From positions 21,402,158-21,466,157 of the forward strand of contig NC_066849.1 in assembly GCF_001640805.2 (NCBI RefSeq): 64,000 nucleotides of DNA, read 5' to 3'. Source of the DNA: Lates calcarifer (taxonomy: Eukaryota > Chordata > Actinopteri > Centropomidae). A program made the translations under genes and the position numbers. The notes below the pieces were generated by a model that did no database searches, had not been told where the DNA came from, and worked only from the letters and a program-made list of their open reading frames with translations. Positions 12,824 through 23,370 of this stretch are shown here, one piece after another (the stretch's first letter is position 1; every line of letters begins with the position of its first letter).

Positions 12824-12839
12824 CACACACACACACACA
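12824..12839. repeat. (CA)n with preceding CG-alternating run
   Basis: Eight AC units directly preceded by GCGCACGCACGCGC, an alternating purine-pyrimidine stretch. Confidence 0.9.
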
Positions 12840-12985
12840 TAAAATCACACGTGTAATTGCATGAATGTGTACGTGTGCACACATGTGTGTGTGTGAAGGA
12901 CAAACAGCTTCACCTTTTACTGTCAGACTAATGACACAGCCCTCCAGGTGTGACTGACACACACGCTCTCTCTTAGACACACAGA

Positions 12986-12986
<1 letters not shown>

Positions 12987-13019
<33 letters not shown>
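12987..13019. repeat. (CA)n microsatellite
   Basis: About 16 AC units. Confidence 0.95.
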
Positions 13020-13023
<4 letters not shown>

Positions 13024-13230
13024 TACAGCCTCCAGGTGTGTCTGTCTCGCTACCAGAAGGTGTGACAGGTTGATGGAGAGAAGATGGATGGATGGTGAAA
13101 CAGAATGACAGAATGGCTGAAGAACGAGGACGAGGTTATCTAAACTCCTAAAGTCCTGACTACAGTACAGTACGATTTGTGGGTTTTATAGGCATTACTC
13201 ATATCACACAAATGTGTACTGTACATTTAG

Positions 13231-13254
13231 TGTGTGAGTGTGTGTGTGTGTGTA
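13231..13254 (-). repeat. (CA)n at the 5' splice site of the blade 1 exon
   Basis: In the sense direction the donor GTATAC runs straight into (CA)n, starting within the first six intron bases. Confidence 0.95.
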
Positions 13255-13257
13255 TAC

Positions 13258-13429
13258 CTGTATATTTTCTGATGATATAAATCACACCAGAACATCTTGT
13301 TGGTGGAAACGTCCACATCCAGAGCCACAGCGTTTTTCAATGTGGGAACAACTTGTGTGTATTCACTCTTCAGCAGGTCAATCCGACGGATCTCATGGCG
13401 GTTGGTGAACATCAGGTACGGACTCTTTC
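13258..13429 (-). CDS. lrp8: lrp8 exon encoding start of the YWTD beta-propeller (blade 1)
   Basis: This 172 bp exon (phase 1 to 2) begins GKSPYLMFTNRHEIRRIDL and continues through VVPTLKNAVALDVDVS to NKMFWCDLYHQKIY. MFWCDL is the degenerate F/YWTD motif of the first propeller blade, and ALDVD is the usual beta strand before it. Human LRP8 has FTNRHEVRRIDL and VALDVEV at the same places. The acceptor is ATCAG ending at 13430. The donor is CAG|GTATAC at 13257-13256. A (CA)n tract begins about three bases into the intron, so the apparent THTHTLTH extension of the reading frame is intronic. The propeller displaces bound ligand at low pH in the family (established knowledge). Confidence 0.96.
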
Positions 13430-13969
13430 CTGATGGAGCGAGAAAGACATTAATGTCACAATAATGTATAAGGACTTCTCTTGGAGAACATTTTTCCTGT
13501 CATTTATACACTCCTTGACATTGGCAAGATGGGACAAGGAGGCCACAAAGCTCAGGGAGTAGGTGGAGACCCATGACAGCCATTAACCTGATATTATGAC
13601 CCCAAAGGAGGACATTTATCATTCTCAACACGCTCTCCTCTAGACATGGTCCATTTAAAATACTGTCAATCATAAATGTAACAGTGTACACAAGACAAGG
13701 AAACATTTGCTGATCTTGACAATGACACATAAATTGTGCCAACTCAAACCTGTATTAAGGTGAACCTGCATGAATGCATCTTTGCAGAAGTGAAATCCAC
13801 TCTACTCCTTATATGAGTATAAAAGGTTTGTCCTGCAATTTTTCTAATAACATTTAACACAGAATCAGTCTTCCCATTTGACAGTGATGCTGACATGACA
13901 TGGATTCATTATCCAATAAATCTGAAGTCTTGTTAAACTAACTATACAATGACACTTATGTGTCTGTTT

Positions 13970-14110
13970 TAGATTTGCTATATGTGTATTTCCCTCTTGG
14001 TTTTCTCCATTTTGACACTGATGAAGACAGAAGTGTCAAAACATTTGTCTGTTTGCACTATTAACAGCTCCATCAGTGTGCTCAAGTCTTTCTCCGCTGT
14101 GATTTCAGCA
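13970..14110 (+). mobile_element. Probable retroelement tail with hammerhead-like motif
   Basis: The plus strand has GACACTGATGAAGACAGAAG followed by TGTCAAAACATTTGTC and AACAGCTCCATCAGTGTG. This arrangement (CTGATGA, small GACA/TGTC stem, then a near-GAAAC) is what I recall from ends of Penelope-like retroelements in vertebrates. No reverse transcriptase sequence is nearby. Confidence 0.4.
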
Positions 14111-14312
14111 GTACTATTAACAACCTACACATACTGTTGTCTATTAAGATACCATGGTTAGTGGTGATTCTTATTCCCAACAGGGAACATAATGCAAGCT
14201 AACTGACGTCTTGTTTTGCATTTGTACTATTCAGGTCCAAAAAGCATGTATTTTTGATGATGTGAGCATAAATAAATTATACAAATAAACCTTTTTAAAA
14301 GGAAAATATATT

Positions 14313-14316
<4 letters not shown>

Positions 14317-14347
<31 letters not shown>
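14317..14347. repeat. (CA)n microsatellite
   Basis: About 15 AC units. Confidence 0.95.
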
Positions 14348-14348
<1 letters not shown>

Positions 14349-15166
14349 TTTTGGCACAACATAATGTTGGTCATTGAATTATTCACACAATTATACACTG
14401 CAGCAAAGTAACAGGCAGTATGTGACATGGTCCAAACTGAAAGCATAGAAGGCTTAAAAAGGACATCCATTTAAAAGCATTGTCTTTGAATGTGTGTGTG
14501 AGTGTGTGCGTGTCCTGCTGCTTAGAATCACAAATAACACCATGCTTGTGAATAAAGTAGCTCAACAACTAGACGTGACACACTGTTCTATTTTTAGTGT
14601 GTCAAAAGTGTGTTTCTGGGTTCTCTTCCTCAGGTGCAGAGGGTCTGTGACGTTTGCCGGCACATTATTTACCCGGGGCGCATTTTTCAGCAGGCTGAAG
14701 GTGAGCATGACTCAAGCATTTGAATAATTCCCATGCAGTCGACAAGGTCAAATTCGTCTTTAGTACACACAGACAAAAAATATCTCAGTTTGTGTGCATG
14801 GCTGCAGATTGTAGAGACACCCAAATACTTTCACCTCACACACAAAATGTGTGTCTGTGTGTATAGACTCCAATAAGAAATCTATTAAATCTACCCCTAA
14901 ACCATCATTAATCACACTGTACTTGTAATTTCACTTTAATTGGTTTTGCTTTGGATTTCTGTCTGTCTGTCTGCCTGCTTCCCTCTTTATCTTTCCCCTC
15001 TTATTCCCACTGATACCCATCCATCTCATTTTCTAGTTCCTTTCCTTCATCTCCACTTCTCTCTCTTATCTGTCATGTTGCTCTTCACTCCCCACTGTCC
15101 AGTAAAGCAGAAACGCCATGTAAAGCATTTAAAAAAAGAGACAAAGTTAGGCAACATTTGCACTGA

Positions 15167-15169
<3 letters not shown>

Positions 15170-15200
<31 letters not shown>
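15170..15200. repeat. (CA)n microsatellite
   Basis: About 15 CA units. Confidence 0.95.
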
Positions 15201-15204
<4 letters not shown>

Positions 15205-15677
15205 CAGACTTTCGCACAGAGCCAACCATGCCTCAGTAGGTTTCCTCAGCCCCGGTTTACTATGGGCTACTGCACAGAGAGAAAATATTACATTTCTACT
15301 ACTGTTTGGATCCAATCATTTTCCTCTGACTACTGGGTTTGTAACCATCAATTTCACCTGCTGAGAAAGAGAGAGAGGAGACAGGCACAAGCAAATGTGT
15401 CATTGAGAGATGAACAGCAAAAGGACGTAATTAAAGAGAGGGAGAAAGAGGAAAAAGATATCAAATCAGATCAAGTGACAGCAAGGGGAGGAAAGTCAGG
15501 TGAGTGGTGAAGAGAGACAGGATGAAAAAAAAAAAGTAAGAGCATTTTGAGTTATGTAAAGTATAATAATGACAGAGATAGATCCAGTTTCTCTTTCATC
15601 AGTCCCCCTGACTCACTTTTTCAAGACATCTCTTATTCCTCATCACTGTTGTTGCAGCAATATGTCCTCCTCACGGC

Positions 15678-15707
15678 AAAAAATAAATAAATAAATAAAT
15701 AAATAAA
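15678..15707. repeat. (AAAT)n tetranucleotide repeat
   Basis: About seven AAAT units. Confidence 0.95.
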
Positions 15708-18700
15708 GCTGAGTCACTGTTTTCCTCAGGCCAAGGCATTAGAGATGTCATCAAAAAGTGCAATATTATCTTTCCTCAATAGATCCCAGTGGAGCAACAG
15801 CCAGCTTTCTTAACAAGAACAAGGTCCCCTAGATATATTTTAATCTGCACTGCCAGTTTAGAACCGCTCTGCTCCGTTAGCCAATTAAGATAATGTGGTG
15901 AAAAGATAAATACGAGCAGGGGAAATGCCGTCAGGCACTGCAGGAGCATTGATTTCATTCGCACCAAAGCAGATGGTTATGTTGTGGAGATATGCAAAGT
16001 AAGAGGAAAAATCCAACATGCAGGCAGACAGAAAGGTCAGAAATAAAAAGTGAAATTCTGCAGGCTGATCGGGATGTTTAGTTGTAGTTGGTGTGAATAG
16101 CCCTACTCTGGATGAGGTTATTATAATGATGTTATGTCTGGAAGTAGACACACATAGGTCAGCCATGCTCGTTAAGACATATAGACCACGATATATGATA
16201 ATGAATAGATGCTGCAGCACGGAGCAGAAGTGAACTTTCTGTCAACAACTTGTGTCAAATGCCAAAAAGTCATCCTACTTGCTAGCATTCTTTGTGTCAA
16301 AGCAAGTTATATAATGCTTCATTATTTCTGTGTGGAAGACCAGAGTCTCCATGAAACATTGCTGCATTTTTTCCTGATAAATGTGTAAATATTTGTATCT
16401 TTTTGTGCATCTGGATTTTAAAGTTGTGACCACTATAAAGCTTGATAAGCCATTGAAAGAATAAAAGACAGGACACAGATGATAAACAGATAAGTGCAAA
16501 TTTGTATTCTGGATTAACATTGCCAATACTCCTACAGGGAGGCAGAGTGAAATGTTGTGGGCTGGTCCATTAAAAGCCTAAAACCACAGGAAAAACTTCT
16601 GAGATGAGGTTTGACAGCGTTCCACAACATCTTGGGTCCCATGGCAAAATCTTTTGACAATGGGGAAAATCTGACCAGTACTTTAAACCCATTTTGAAAA
16701 GTGTGTGCTCAAACTGTCAAGTGTGGCACAAACTGCTCTTGGCACTGTGGTTAAGCCTGCAGTACACTGTAGATGAGAGACAGAGAACAAGAAACAGGAG
16801 AAGGGAACAGGAGTAAAAAAAGAAAGAAAGACTTTGGTCCAAAGGCAGTTTGTAAATTTCCTTCTCTCGGTGTGTCCTGCTTTTATCAACCAGTTTGTGT
16901 GTGTACCTGTAATCTATTCCCACCGTCAAATCACAAAGTCCTCGCCCTCATCCTCACTCCTGTCTGTGAACTTTTATTTGACTACCTAAAAGGGCTCAGT
17001 TGTCTGCTGTCGTGAAAGAGCAGTTTTAATTGTCTGCCTGTGGATGTTACATGTATTCAAATATATTTCGATACAGCCAAGGTTGTCCCCGCTTGTTGTG
17101 ATGACAAGTGACACTTCAAATCTGCAGGGTAGTCATCATCATTTGACAGCATTAAAATTGAGTTATTTCATTTAGCATCTTTTATAATGGTAAAAGAAGA
17201 TGAATGTGGACACTGGCAAAACATTTTTCTCCAGCCATGATACTTTTGTAATTGTTTGTATGTTCAGTGACTGATTATTACATCAGTTATGGCATAAAAT
17301 AATGACAATAATGAGGAGTAACAACACAAAAGTATATCCTGGGGGATAGGTGATATTGTCCTTAGCGTTTGCTTTCATATTTCCATCCATCTCTTACTCT
17401 CTCTTGGTCTTTCCCCTATCAAATGCAGTTTTTGTATCAACTCTGGTTCACTGTACGTATGATGGATAACGAAACTGCTAAATAAATGCTTCAGAAAATC
17501 CTGTCAGTATGGATTGGTTGTTATTCTTACACCCCCACCTTTCCTCTCTCTCTATCCGTCTCATACATACAGCACTCCCACACACTCTCTCTCTTACACA
17601 CAAACAATAATAACTCAAGCCGACAACTCAGTGAGTGGCATCACACCCATAAAGGTGTAAACTCAAAAACAATGAATGCAATTAGTGTAGAGCAAGGCTT
17701 TTTTCAGGGGACTTCATGGACGCTGCAGCAGACTAACACACACACACATGCACGCATATTCACGCACACAAATGCCAGCTTAGAAGGGGGAACGCATTAT
17801 GACTCCAACCTGGGATTTTACTTTTAATTAGCACTGCTAGTGTAACAGTTTCATATTAGTCTGAAATTCATCTACAGAGCCAGAAACCACGTGTTAGGAT
17901 TAGGATGAAATGCACTTATTGTACATTGGAGAACACACAGGGCCGAGGTTTTCACTTAGCTTTCAGTAACATTTCTCACTGTCATCTGCATAGGCTCATA
18001 CTGCAGTAACAACAGCAAAGTGGGACATGAAGAAAAAAAATCCATCTGTATGTGTCTTTGCAGGTAACTTGATAATGACATTGTGTTTTGCCATGTGCCT
18101 CCAAGACAGAAGCACAAATAAACAGCCTGGCGTTTTAAAGCCTGAACTTCAATATGTGCAAATGATATTGGCACTTGGTACGTGTCACATCTCATCACAG
18201 AACTCAACATTCCTCATTGCCAGTCAGTCACAGGGGAATTGTATCTCTGAACGAATGTTGACATGACTCCTCAAAATAACTGCACATGCATTTGTGTGAC
18301 AAGAATCTTAAGTGTACATGCTTGCTGATGTGTTTGGGCGTGGATGTGCGTGATTGGGCGTACACGTGTGCGTGTGTCTAGGAATGAGTTCACCGGCAAA
18401 TGCAGCTTCATTAAGTCCACATTACCTCAGCTTCACGAAGCAGGCATCTCTATATTTATGGTCCCGTCTCTATTTGTGACTCTGAATAACTAAACCTCAA
18501 TGTAAACAATAATCCTCTCACATTTTCTGTCTATTCTGTCTCCTTTGGCACGCCGTGACGTGCCACAATCAACAGTGCAGATACAACTCTGCATTACTTC
18601 AATGAGCAGAGAAATTCATACAATGCATCCATCCGTCTTTCTTTCTCATCTGCTCGCCTATCTCCCCCTCCGAATAAATACCCTATCCTCTGACAAGGAC

Positions 18701-20056
18701 TGCTTGCTCTGCCCAACAGTAATAAAGATTCACAGAGAGAGACATGGAGCAATCAATGGTGGTTTTTATGCCACTTAGCTCAAGAGTGAAGGCCTGTTTT
18801 CTGCTTTAAGATCTCTCATTATCAGACCAGTTCACCCTATAATGACCCAACCTAAGACCGATGGCGGTAATCACTAATAACCCTCTTCTCCCTTCTCTCT
18901 CTTTTCCTGCAGAAAAGTTAATTTGCTGTGTAACTCAATCAGTTGAAGGTTCCATTCCTATTGTCAGTAAGGGTGTAGTTGCAAGGCATTAACACTGCCA
19001 TAGCAAGAGGTTATGTCTCCTGTGGAAGTTAATAGTGGAGATAAAACTCTGATAACGCACCGATTATAGTCTCTAATCCCCTCTAGGTCTACAGGTACAG
19101 CAAGTACTCCTTGATTCTTTTAAATGAAAAGGATACACTGTTGTGCATTTTAAACAGCACTGAGAGTCTAGCAAGCTTTCAGCACTGTTAGGTCATATAA
19201 ATCTTACCCAATGAAAGTCTGAAGAAAGAAACATCATTAATGAAGTGAGCACAAGTGATTATCACTGTGCAGGATTCTATGGATTCTTTTCAGCCCTGTT
19301 AGAAGTAAAATTTACAGTATATCCACTTTTATCGTAACATCACTACACATCAGAGGCTCTAATTTGTCAGTAGTGGCAGGAAACGTAATGTGCAGGTGTT
19401 TGAATGGTTGTTGACAGACAGCATCGTTATCAGTAAAGCCAGCTGTAACAGACTGAGAATGGGGGAGACTGATTAAAAACACCCAGAATTCACACTGAGC
19501 CTTTCAAAAGGCAGTCGTAGGTGCAGTTAACAAGCTACAGTTCTATTCTCCTCTCAGGATTTAGGCAGACCATGTTCCTGTGACAATCTTGCCTGGCGCA
19601 GCCTTAAGGACAAGATTTTATTTTCATTCATACCACTGTCCCAGAGTGTTTACCCAGGCCAATGAGGGGCACAGACCCTGCCTGTGTCCTATAGTGAGTG
19701 GGCAAGCCCCCTCCCCACACAGCATCCTTCCCTTGACACTCCAGGGAGAGCAGAGGCAGCTGGCTGCAAACTTTTCATTAGTGAGGGCTGCAGAAAAAGA
19801 TGGCAAATATTTATCTTTGCACAGATTGCTGTTCAGGGCCTGCATACAAAGCAAGCCTCTCCTTTCACTGAGTCCCACAGAGTGAAAATAACGTTTGATG
19901 TGACTTGGTAGTTAGGGGCACTGGAATGGGAGAGTAAGTGTGTATATAAGAGTAGATCTTGACGATTTTGGTGAGAACATCCATCTATGACAGTGTGTGT
20001 TTTTACCTGTACAAATGGGTGTGGGTGTGTCTGTGTGTGGGGGATAAATAGCTCAC

Positions 20057-20182
20057 CCACAGCCTTGCAGGTCTTAGAGGCAGGGTCCATCTCGTAGCCT
20101 TCGTAACATTCACACTTATAATCTCCTTTGTAGTTGATGCAGATCTGACTGCAGGCATCTGGATTCTCACATTCATCTATGT
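20057..20182 (-). CDS. lrp8: lrp8 exon encoding calcium-binding EGF-like domain B
   Basis: This 126 bp exon (42 codons, phase 1-1) reads [31 protein letters not shown] and [17 protein letters not shown] with the later aromatic spacing is the calcium-binding EGF signature. The match to human LRP8 ([24 protein letters not shown]) is stronger than to VLDLR, which has NPGICSQICINLKGG. The acceptor is CCACAG ending at 20183 and the donor G|GTGAGC starts at 20056. The first part of the following intron is CA-rich in the sense direction (about 20005-20040). The longer open frame read through here continues into intron on both sides, so its start and end are not real. Confidence 0.96.
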
Positions 20183-21215
20183 CTGTGGAGAGAAACATGT
20201 TAAAAAAATAAAGATCAAAACAAAACCATGGAGACACACACAAAACCATTATTGTCTGAAGAATGAGAAATAGGAGAGATACATGTTTAGCATCTAATAT
20301 GTTAACAAGCTTTCTAAAGAGAATCTTCAATGTGTCTGATTCTTCATATTGAGTTTCCAGGATTTATGTCTATCTGAACAACAGCTTCATTAAAAACGAT
20401 GAATTCTTGGATAGAGAAATGTGAATGCTGTAACAATACTTTATTTTATTTAGACCATCATTTTGTTTTCTGTGCATTAGAAGTAGTGTTTATGAAAAAA
20501 AAACAAGTCCATGCTATACCACTTGTCAGTCAAAGAGAGGATGGCTGAACAGTTTTAATGTAGTTTTAATAGACTGGACTGTTCTTTATATGAATCAATA
20601 TTCTGTCCCCAAGATATTTCACCTGTCCAACCAACCAACGTGAACACCCTAAACCAGAGAAAGCTAAGACAACTGCCTGATGCATTCAATACCAATTTGA
20701 TCTCACTGATGTCAGGATATAGGATGTTTGGTGAAGCTTAGCATTGAGACATGAACCACGGGAAACTGCTTCCCTGGCTCTGTCCAAAGTAAAACAAATA
20801 ATTTTCAGGCAATTTCATTTATGCTTTGTAACTTGTTAATTTAACTGATTTAGGAGGAAAACTTTATAAATGAGTTACTGTAGTCTTAGAGACAGTTACA
20901 AGATTTGATATATGTATTGAATAGCCATGCAGTGCTCTGCCTGTCAACTCTGTGCAGCATCTCTAGACAGACAAAATAGACTTTGCAGCAGTTTACTACT
21001 CACACCAGGTGTGTGTCTATCATGAACGCAGATCTGCCAGCAATCTTAAATGAAAGTCAAGTCATGTCGACCTGTTTTTTTAACCAGAATATAGCCAAGA
21101 AAATGGTTAGTAGCCCTGTGAAATCCAGATCTCTCATAGAGCTCTCCAAAGCAAAGGCAAAAGAGGCTCATCTAGGTTTGGCAGTAGTTTTGTCACATAA
21201 CTTTTTTTTCTTTAC
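20183..21215 (-). other. lrp8: lrp8 intron, 1.0 kb
   Basis: Separates EGF-A and EGF-B. AT-rich, with nothing further that I can identify. Confidence 0.8.
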
Positions 21216-21335
21216 CTCCACAAGTCTTTTTGTCCAGAAGTTTATAGCCAGAGGGACAGTCACACTCGTAACCAATTCTCCGGTCCCGGCAGATGTGGGA
21301 ACAGCCACCATTGTTATCTGCACACTCATTCAGGC
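21216..21335 (-). CDS. lrp8: lrp8 exon encoding EGF-like domain A
   Basis: This 120 bp exon (40 codons, phase 1-1) is too short for a simple 60-residue ORF search. The reverse complement reads [31 protein letters not shown] and LLDKKTCG, with six EGF cysteines in order. NNGGCSHIC is a hallmark of EGF-A in LDLR, VLDLR and LRP8. In the family EGF-A joins the ligand-binding repeats to the EGF-B/propeller unit that governs ligand release in endosomes (established knowledge). The acceptor is TGTAG ending at 21336 and the donor GGAG|GTAAAG starts at 21215. An 80-base sense pyrimidine-rich tract precedes it. EGF-B follows 1.0 kb downstream, the second shortest intron seen. Confidence 0.95.
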
Positions 21336-21339
21336 CTAC

Positions 21340-21421
21340 AGAGAGAGAAGGGAGGTAGGAGGAAAGACGGAGGAAGGGTCAGGGACAGAACAGGAGGGAT
21401 GGAGGCAAGGAGAGAGGAGCT
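21340..21421 (-). repeat. Purine-rich (sense pyrimidine) tract before EGF-A
   Basis: Plus strand AGAGAGAGAAGGGAGGTAGG and similar for about 80 bases. On the transcript it is pyrimidine-rich and ends at the EGF-A acceptor. Confidence 0.85.
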
Positions 21422-22289
21422 GAATATTGATGAAATAACTCCAGCAGGCTTTTGGACAGAACAATTCAGCCTATATTAGACACAAAGACAGAGAACGACA
21501 GAAAGACAAAAACCACACACGGTCATAAGTGTGTGCGTGTGTGCTTCATTTTAATCATCCTGCCAGTTAAGATAATTTTTTCCTGTCAAGTCTGTCTGCA
21601 CACATCAAATTACCATTCAAAAAGAAAGGACAGTGAACTTAAAAGAGGTAGAAAAAGAGAGACAAGGATATGGGTATGTATGTACAGCACATTTATGTGG
21701 GGCTGCTTGTGTGTGTGCTCATGGCCAACAGGCATAGTCTTGGCCAAACGCACCTGGAACCAATCCATTCTCCAACAGGGAGCTTGGCCATGTGTACCAG
21801 GTGCCACTCCACTATGATGCCTATTGTTGCACAAGCACATGCTCTCCTTCACCCTCTCATCTCATTCTCTCCATTTCCTCCTTGTTTTGTTTTTAGCAGA
21901 ACAGATTGGACTATCTCTCAGCCATCCTTCCTCTGTGTCCCTTCCTTTTTGTATCTGTTTCTGCGCCTCCATTTATCCTTTTGTCTTTCAACTACCCTCC
22001 AGGGAGTGGAGAGGGATCGCTGCAGAAAGCTAAAGCTGGTACTTCATTACCGGTTTACATTAAAGATTTAAGCTTCAAGGCTACAGGTACTGCTGTGAGA
22101 CAGTGAGACTATGAGAGAGGGAGGGAAAGACAGAGAGAGAGAGCAAGAATAGAAATCGAGAGACTGGCAGGGAGAGAAAGAAGGGAAGTAAAGACTATGA
22201 GAAATTAGCATGACATTTAACTAATATTAAGGCTGACATTTATAGCATAGCTGGTGTGTTCTATCGGATAACAACAAATCAGCTCTGTA

Positions 22290-22680
22290 TCAACATAATA
22301 TTAAAGCTGGAGTGCAGGACTTTAACATATAAATGAACATTTTTTACATTAAAGCCCTTGCCAAATGAGTTCACACACCACAGTTTTAAATCTGGTGTCT
22401 GTGGTGACATTCCCATGCTGCTGCACTGGAATCGCTGTGTTTTCGATCAACCAGCAACGATTGGTTTTGCCAGAGCTGACGAGGGGGTCAACCATTGAAA
22501 CGGAGACAGAGCAGGCTGCAGCAACTGGAACTATGGCAGAGCCCATGGTGGAAAAATCTAGGAAGTGTTCAAGAAAAGTTTCTGATGCTAGATTGACAGC
22601 AAGGTCATAAACAGTGTTTGTGTAATAACTCGCACTGGCAGAGGGGGGAGACAAGTTCTGCAGTGTAGTTTTAGTAAAAA
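22290..22680 (+). mobile_element. Probable dispersed fish repeat fragment
   Basis: This block begins ATTAAAGCTGGAGTGCAGGA and contains a short plus-strand open frame with MAEPMVEKSRKCSRKVSDAR. That piece resembles basic segments I have seen in fish transposable-element ORFs. It adjoins the Tc1-like element. No terminal repeats were identified, so class and borders are uncertain. Confidence 0.4.
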
Positions 22681-22934
22681 AAGAAAGGGAAAGAATTTGT
22701 ATCTAGCAGGACAGCTGAAGATTACACTATTGGCTGAAAGTATGTGGACAATCAAGTCTGTATCTCTATAGCTGTGGTTTGGGTGATTGCAGTTTCATTT
22801 GGCCAAAAAACGGTCAAAATGGATGTCCCCAGTATGAACCAAACTCTAAAAATGCTGGAAACTACACTTCTAACAATGTATTTTAATACTGTGGTGCTTT
22901 TCATTTGACCACTCTTGCCTATTAAAAGTCTTTC

Positions 22935-22970
22935 AAATTTCATGTCTTGAGTTTTCAAGACATGAAATTT
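22935..22970. repeat. Perfect inverted repeat, 16 bp arms, 4-base loop
   Basis: AAATTTCATGTCTTGA, spacer GTTT, then its exact reverse complement. It lies inside the Tc1-like element. Confidence 0.95.
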
Positions 22971-23059
22971 TCAAGTTGACCCTTCTCTGGGTTACTATGT
23001 TCACAGGCTGAGTAGTACTCCCCATGACTAGTTAACTTAATCTTTATGTATGGAATCTG

Positions 23060-23370
23060 TGGGGTTTCCCTTTAAAAGACATCTCAGTGTTACAGCATAA
23101 ACAATTTAGTCTATTCCAGCTTTGTCTACTTTCCATGACAAAACCCTTGTGCACAAAGCACAAACACAAAGAAATTGTATTCAAAGTTTGCAGTGGAAAA
23201 CTTGGCAGGCCTGGACCTTTAGGATGAACTGCAATGCTGACTATAAGCCAGGCTTTACTGCCAGACATCGCTGCTCGCAGACTCCTTAATGCTCTGGAGG
23301 CCAAAAGGAACCAGATTACAACAGCCAGATTCCAAAAGAGTGGAGGCTGTTCCAGCAGGATATTAATGCC
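23060..23370 (+). pseudogene. Tc1-like transposase, C-terminal remnant with stops and frameshifts
   Basis: Translation of the plus strand in pieces gives fragments that follow the Tc1-like transposase C-terminus. There is a DKTLVHKA-like piece near 23138, DELQC then stop near 23223, LNALEAKRNQITTARFQ in another frame near 23285, and RVEAV near 23338. In intact fish transposases these positions read DELERRLRARP, LTNALVAEW and RRVEAV (recalled). At least two stop codons and one frameshift separate the fragments, and the N-terminal DNA-binding half is missing. It cannot encode a working enzyme. Confidence 0.8.

Larger units (their letters stand above)
10587..13257 (-). other. lrp8: lrp8 intron, 2.7 kb
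   Basis: No exon is seen. Contains a diverged pair of about 65 bp modules (11349-11412 and 11832-11898), several CA/TG arrays (12824-12839, 12987-13019, 13231-13254), and low-complexity TG/CG-alternating sequence near 12660-12690 and 12800-12830. Confidence 0.8.
13430..20056 (-). other. lrp8: lrp8 intron, 6.6 kb
   Basis: No exon is seen. Holds a hammerhead-like motif in a probable retroelement tail (about 13970-14110), (CA)n arrays at 14317-14347 and 15170-15200, an (AAAT)n run at 15678-15707 and a CA-rich stretch next to the EGF-B donor. The short open frames do not resemble any protein family I know. Confidence 0.8.

Noticed and set aside
13227..13412. 61-residue frame ending in THTHTLTH as a complete small protein
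   Set aside because: The tail is the intronic CA repeat after the GT donor at 13257, and the Met is internal to the exon.
14494..15510. Several plus-strand frames of 77-99 residues
   Set aside because: Composition is driven by CA repeats and pyrimidine tracts. No domain is recognisable and they lie antisense in an lrp8 intron.
19833..20330. 165-residue frame as a stand-alone EGF protein
   Set aside because: Only 20057-20182 is EGF-B. Both flanks are intron bounded by good splice signals.
22365..22610. 81-residue plus-strand frame as a host gene
   Set aside because: It begins in and runs through a probable dispersed element, with no splice or promoter support.
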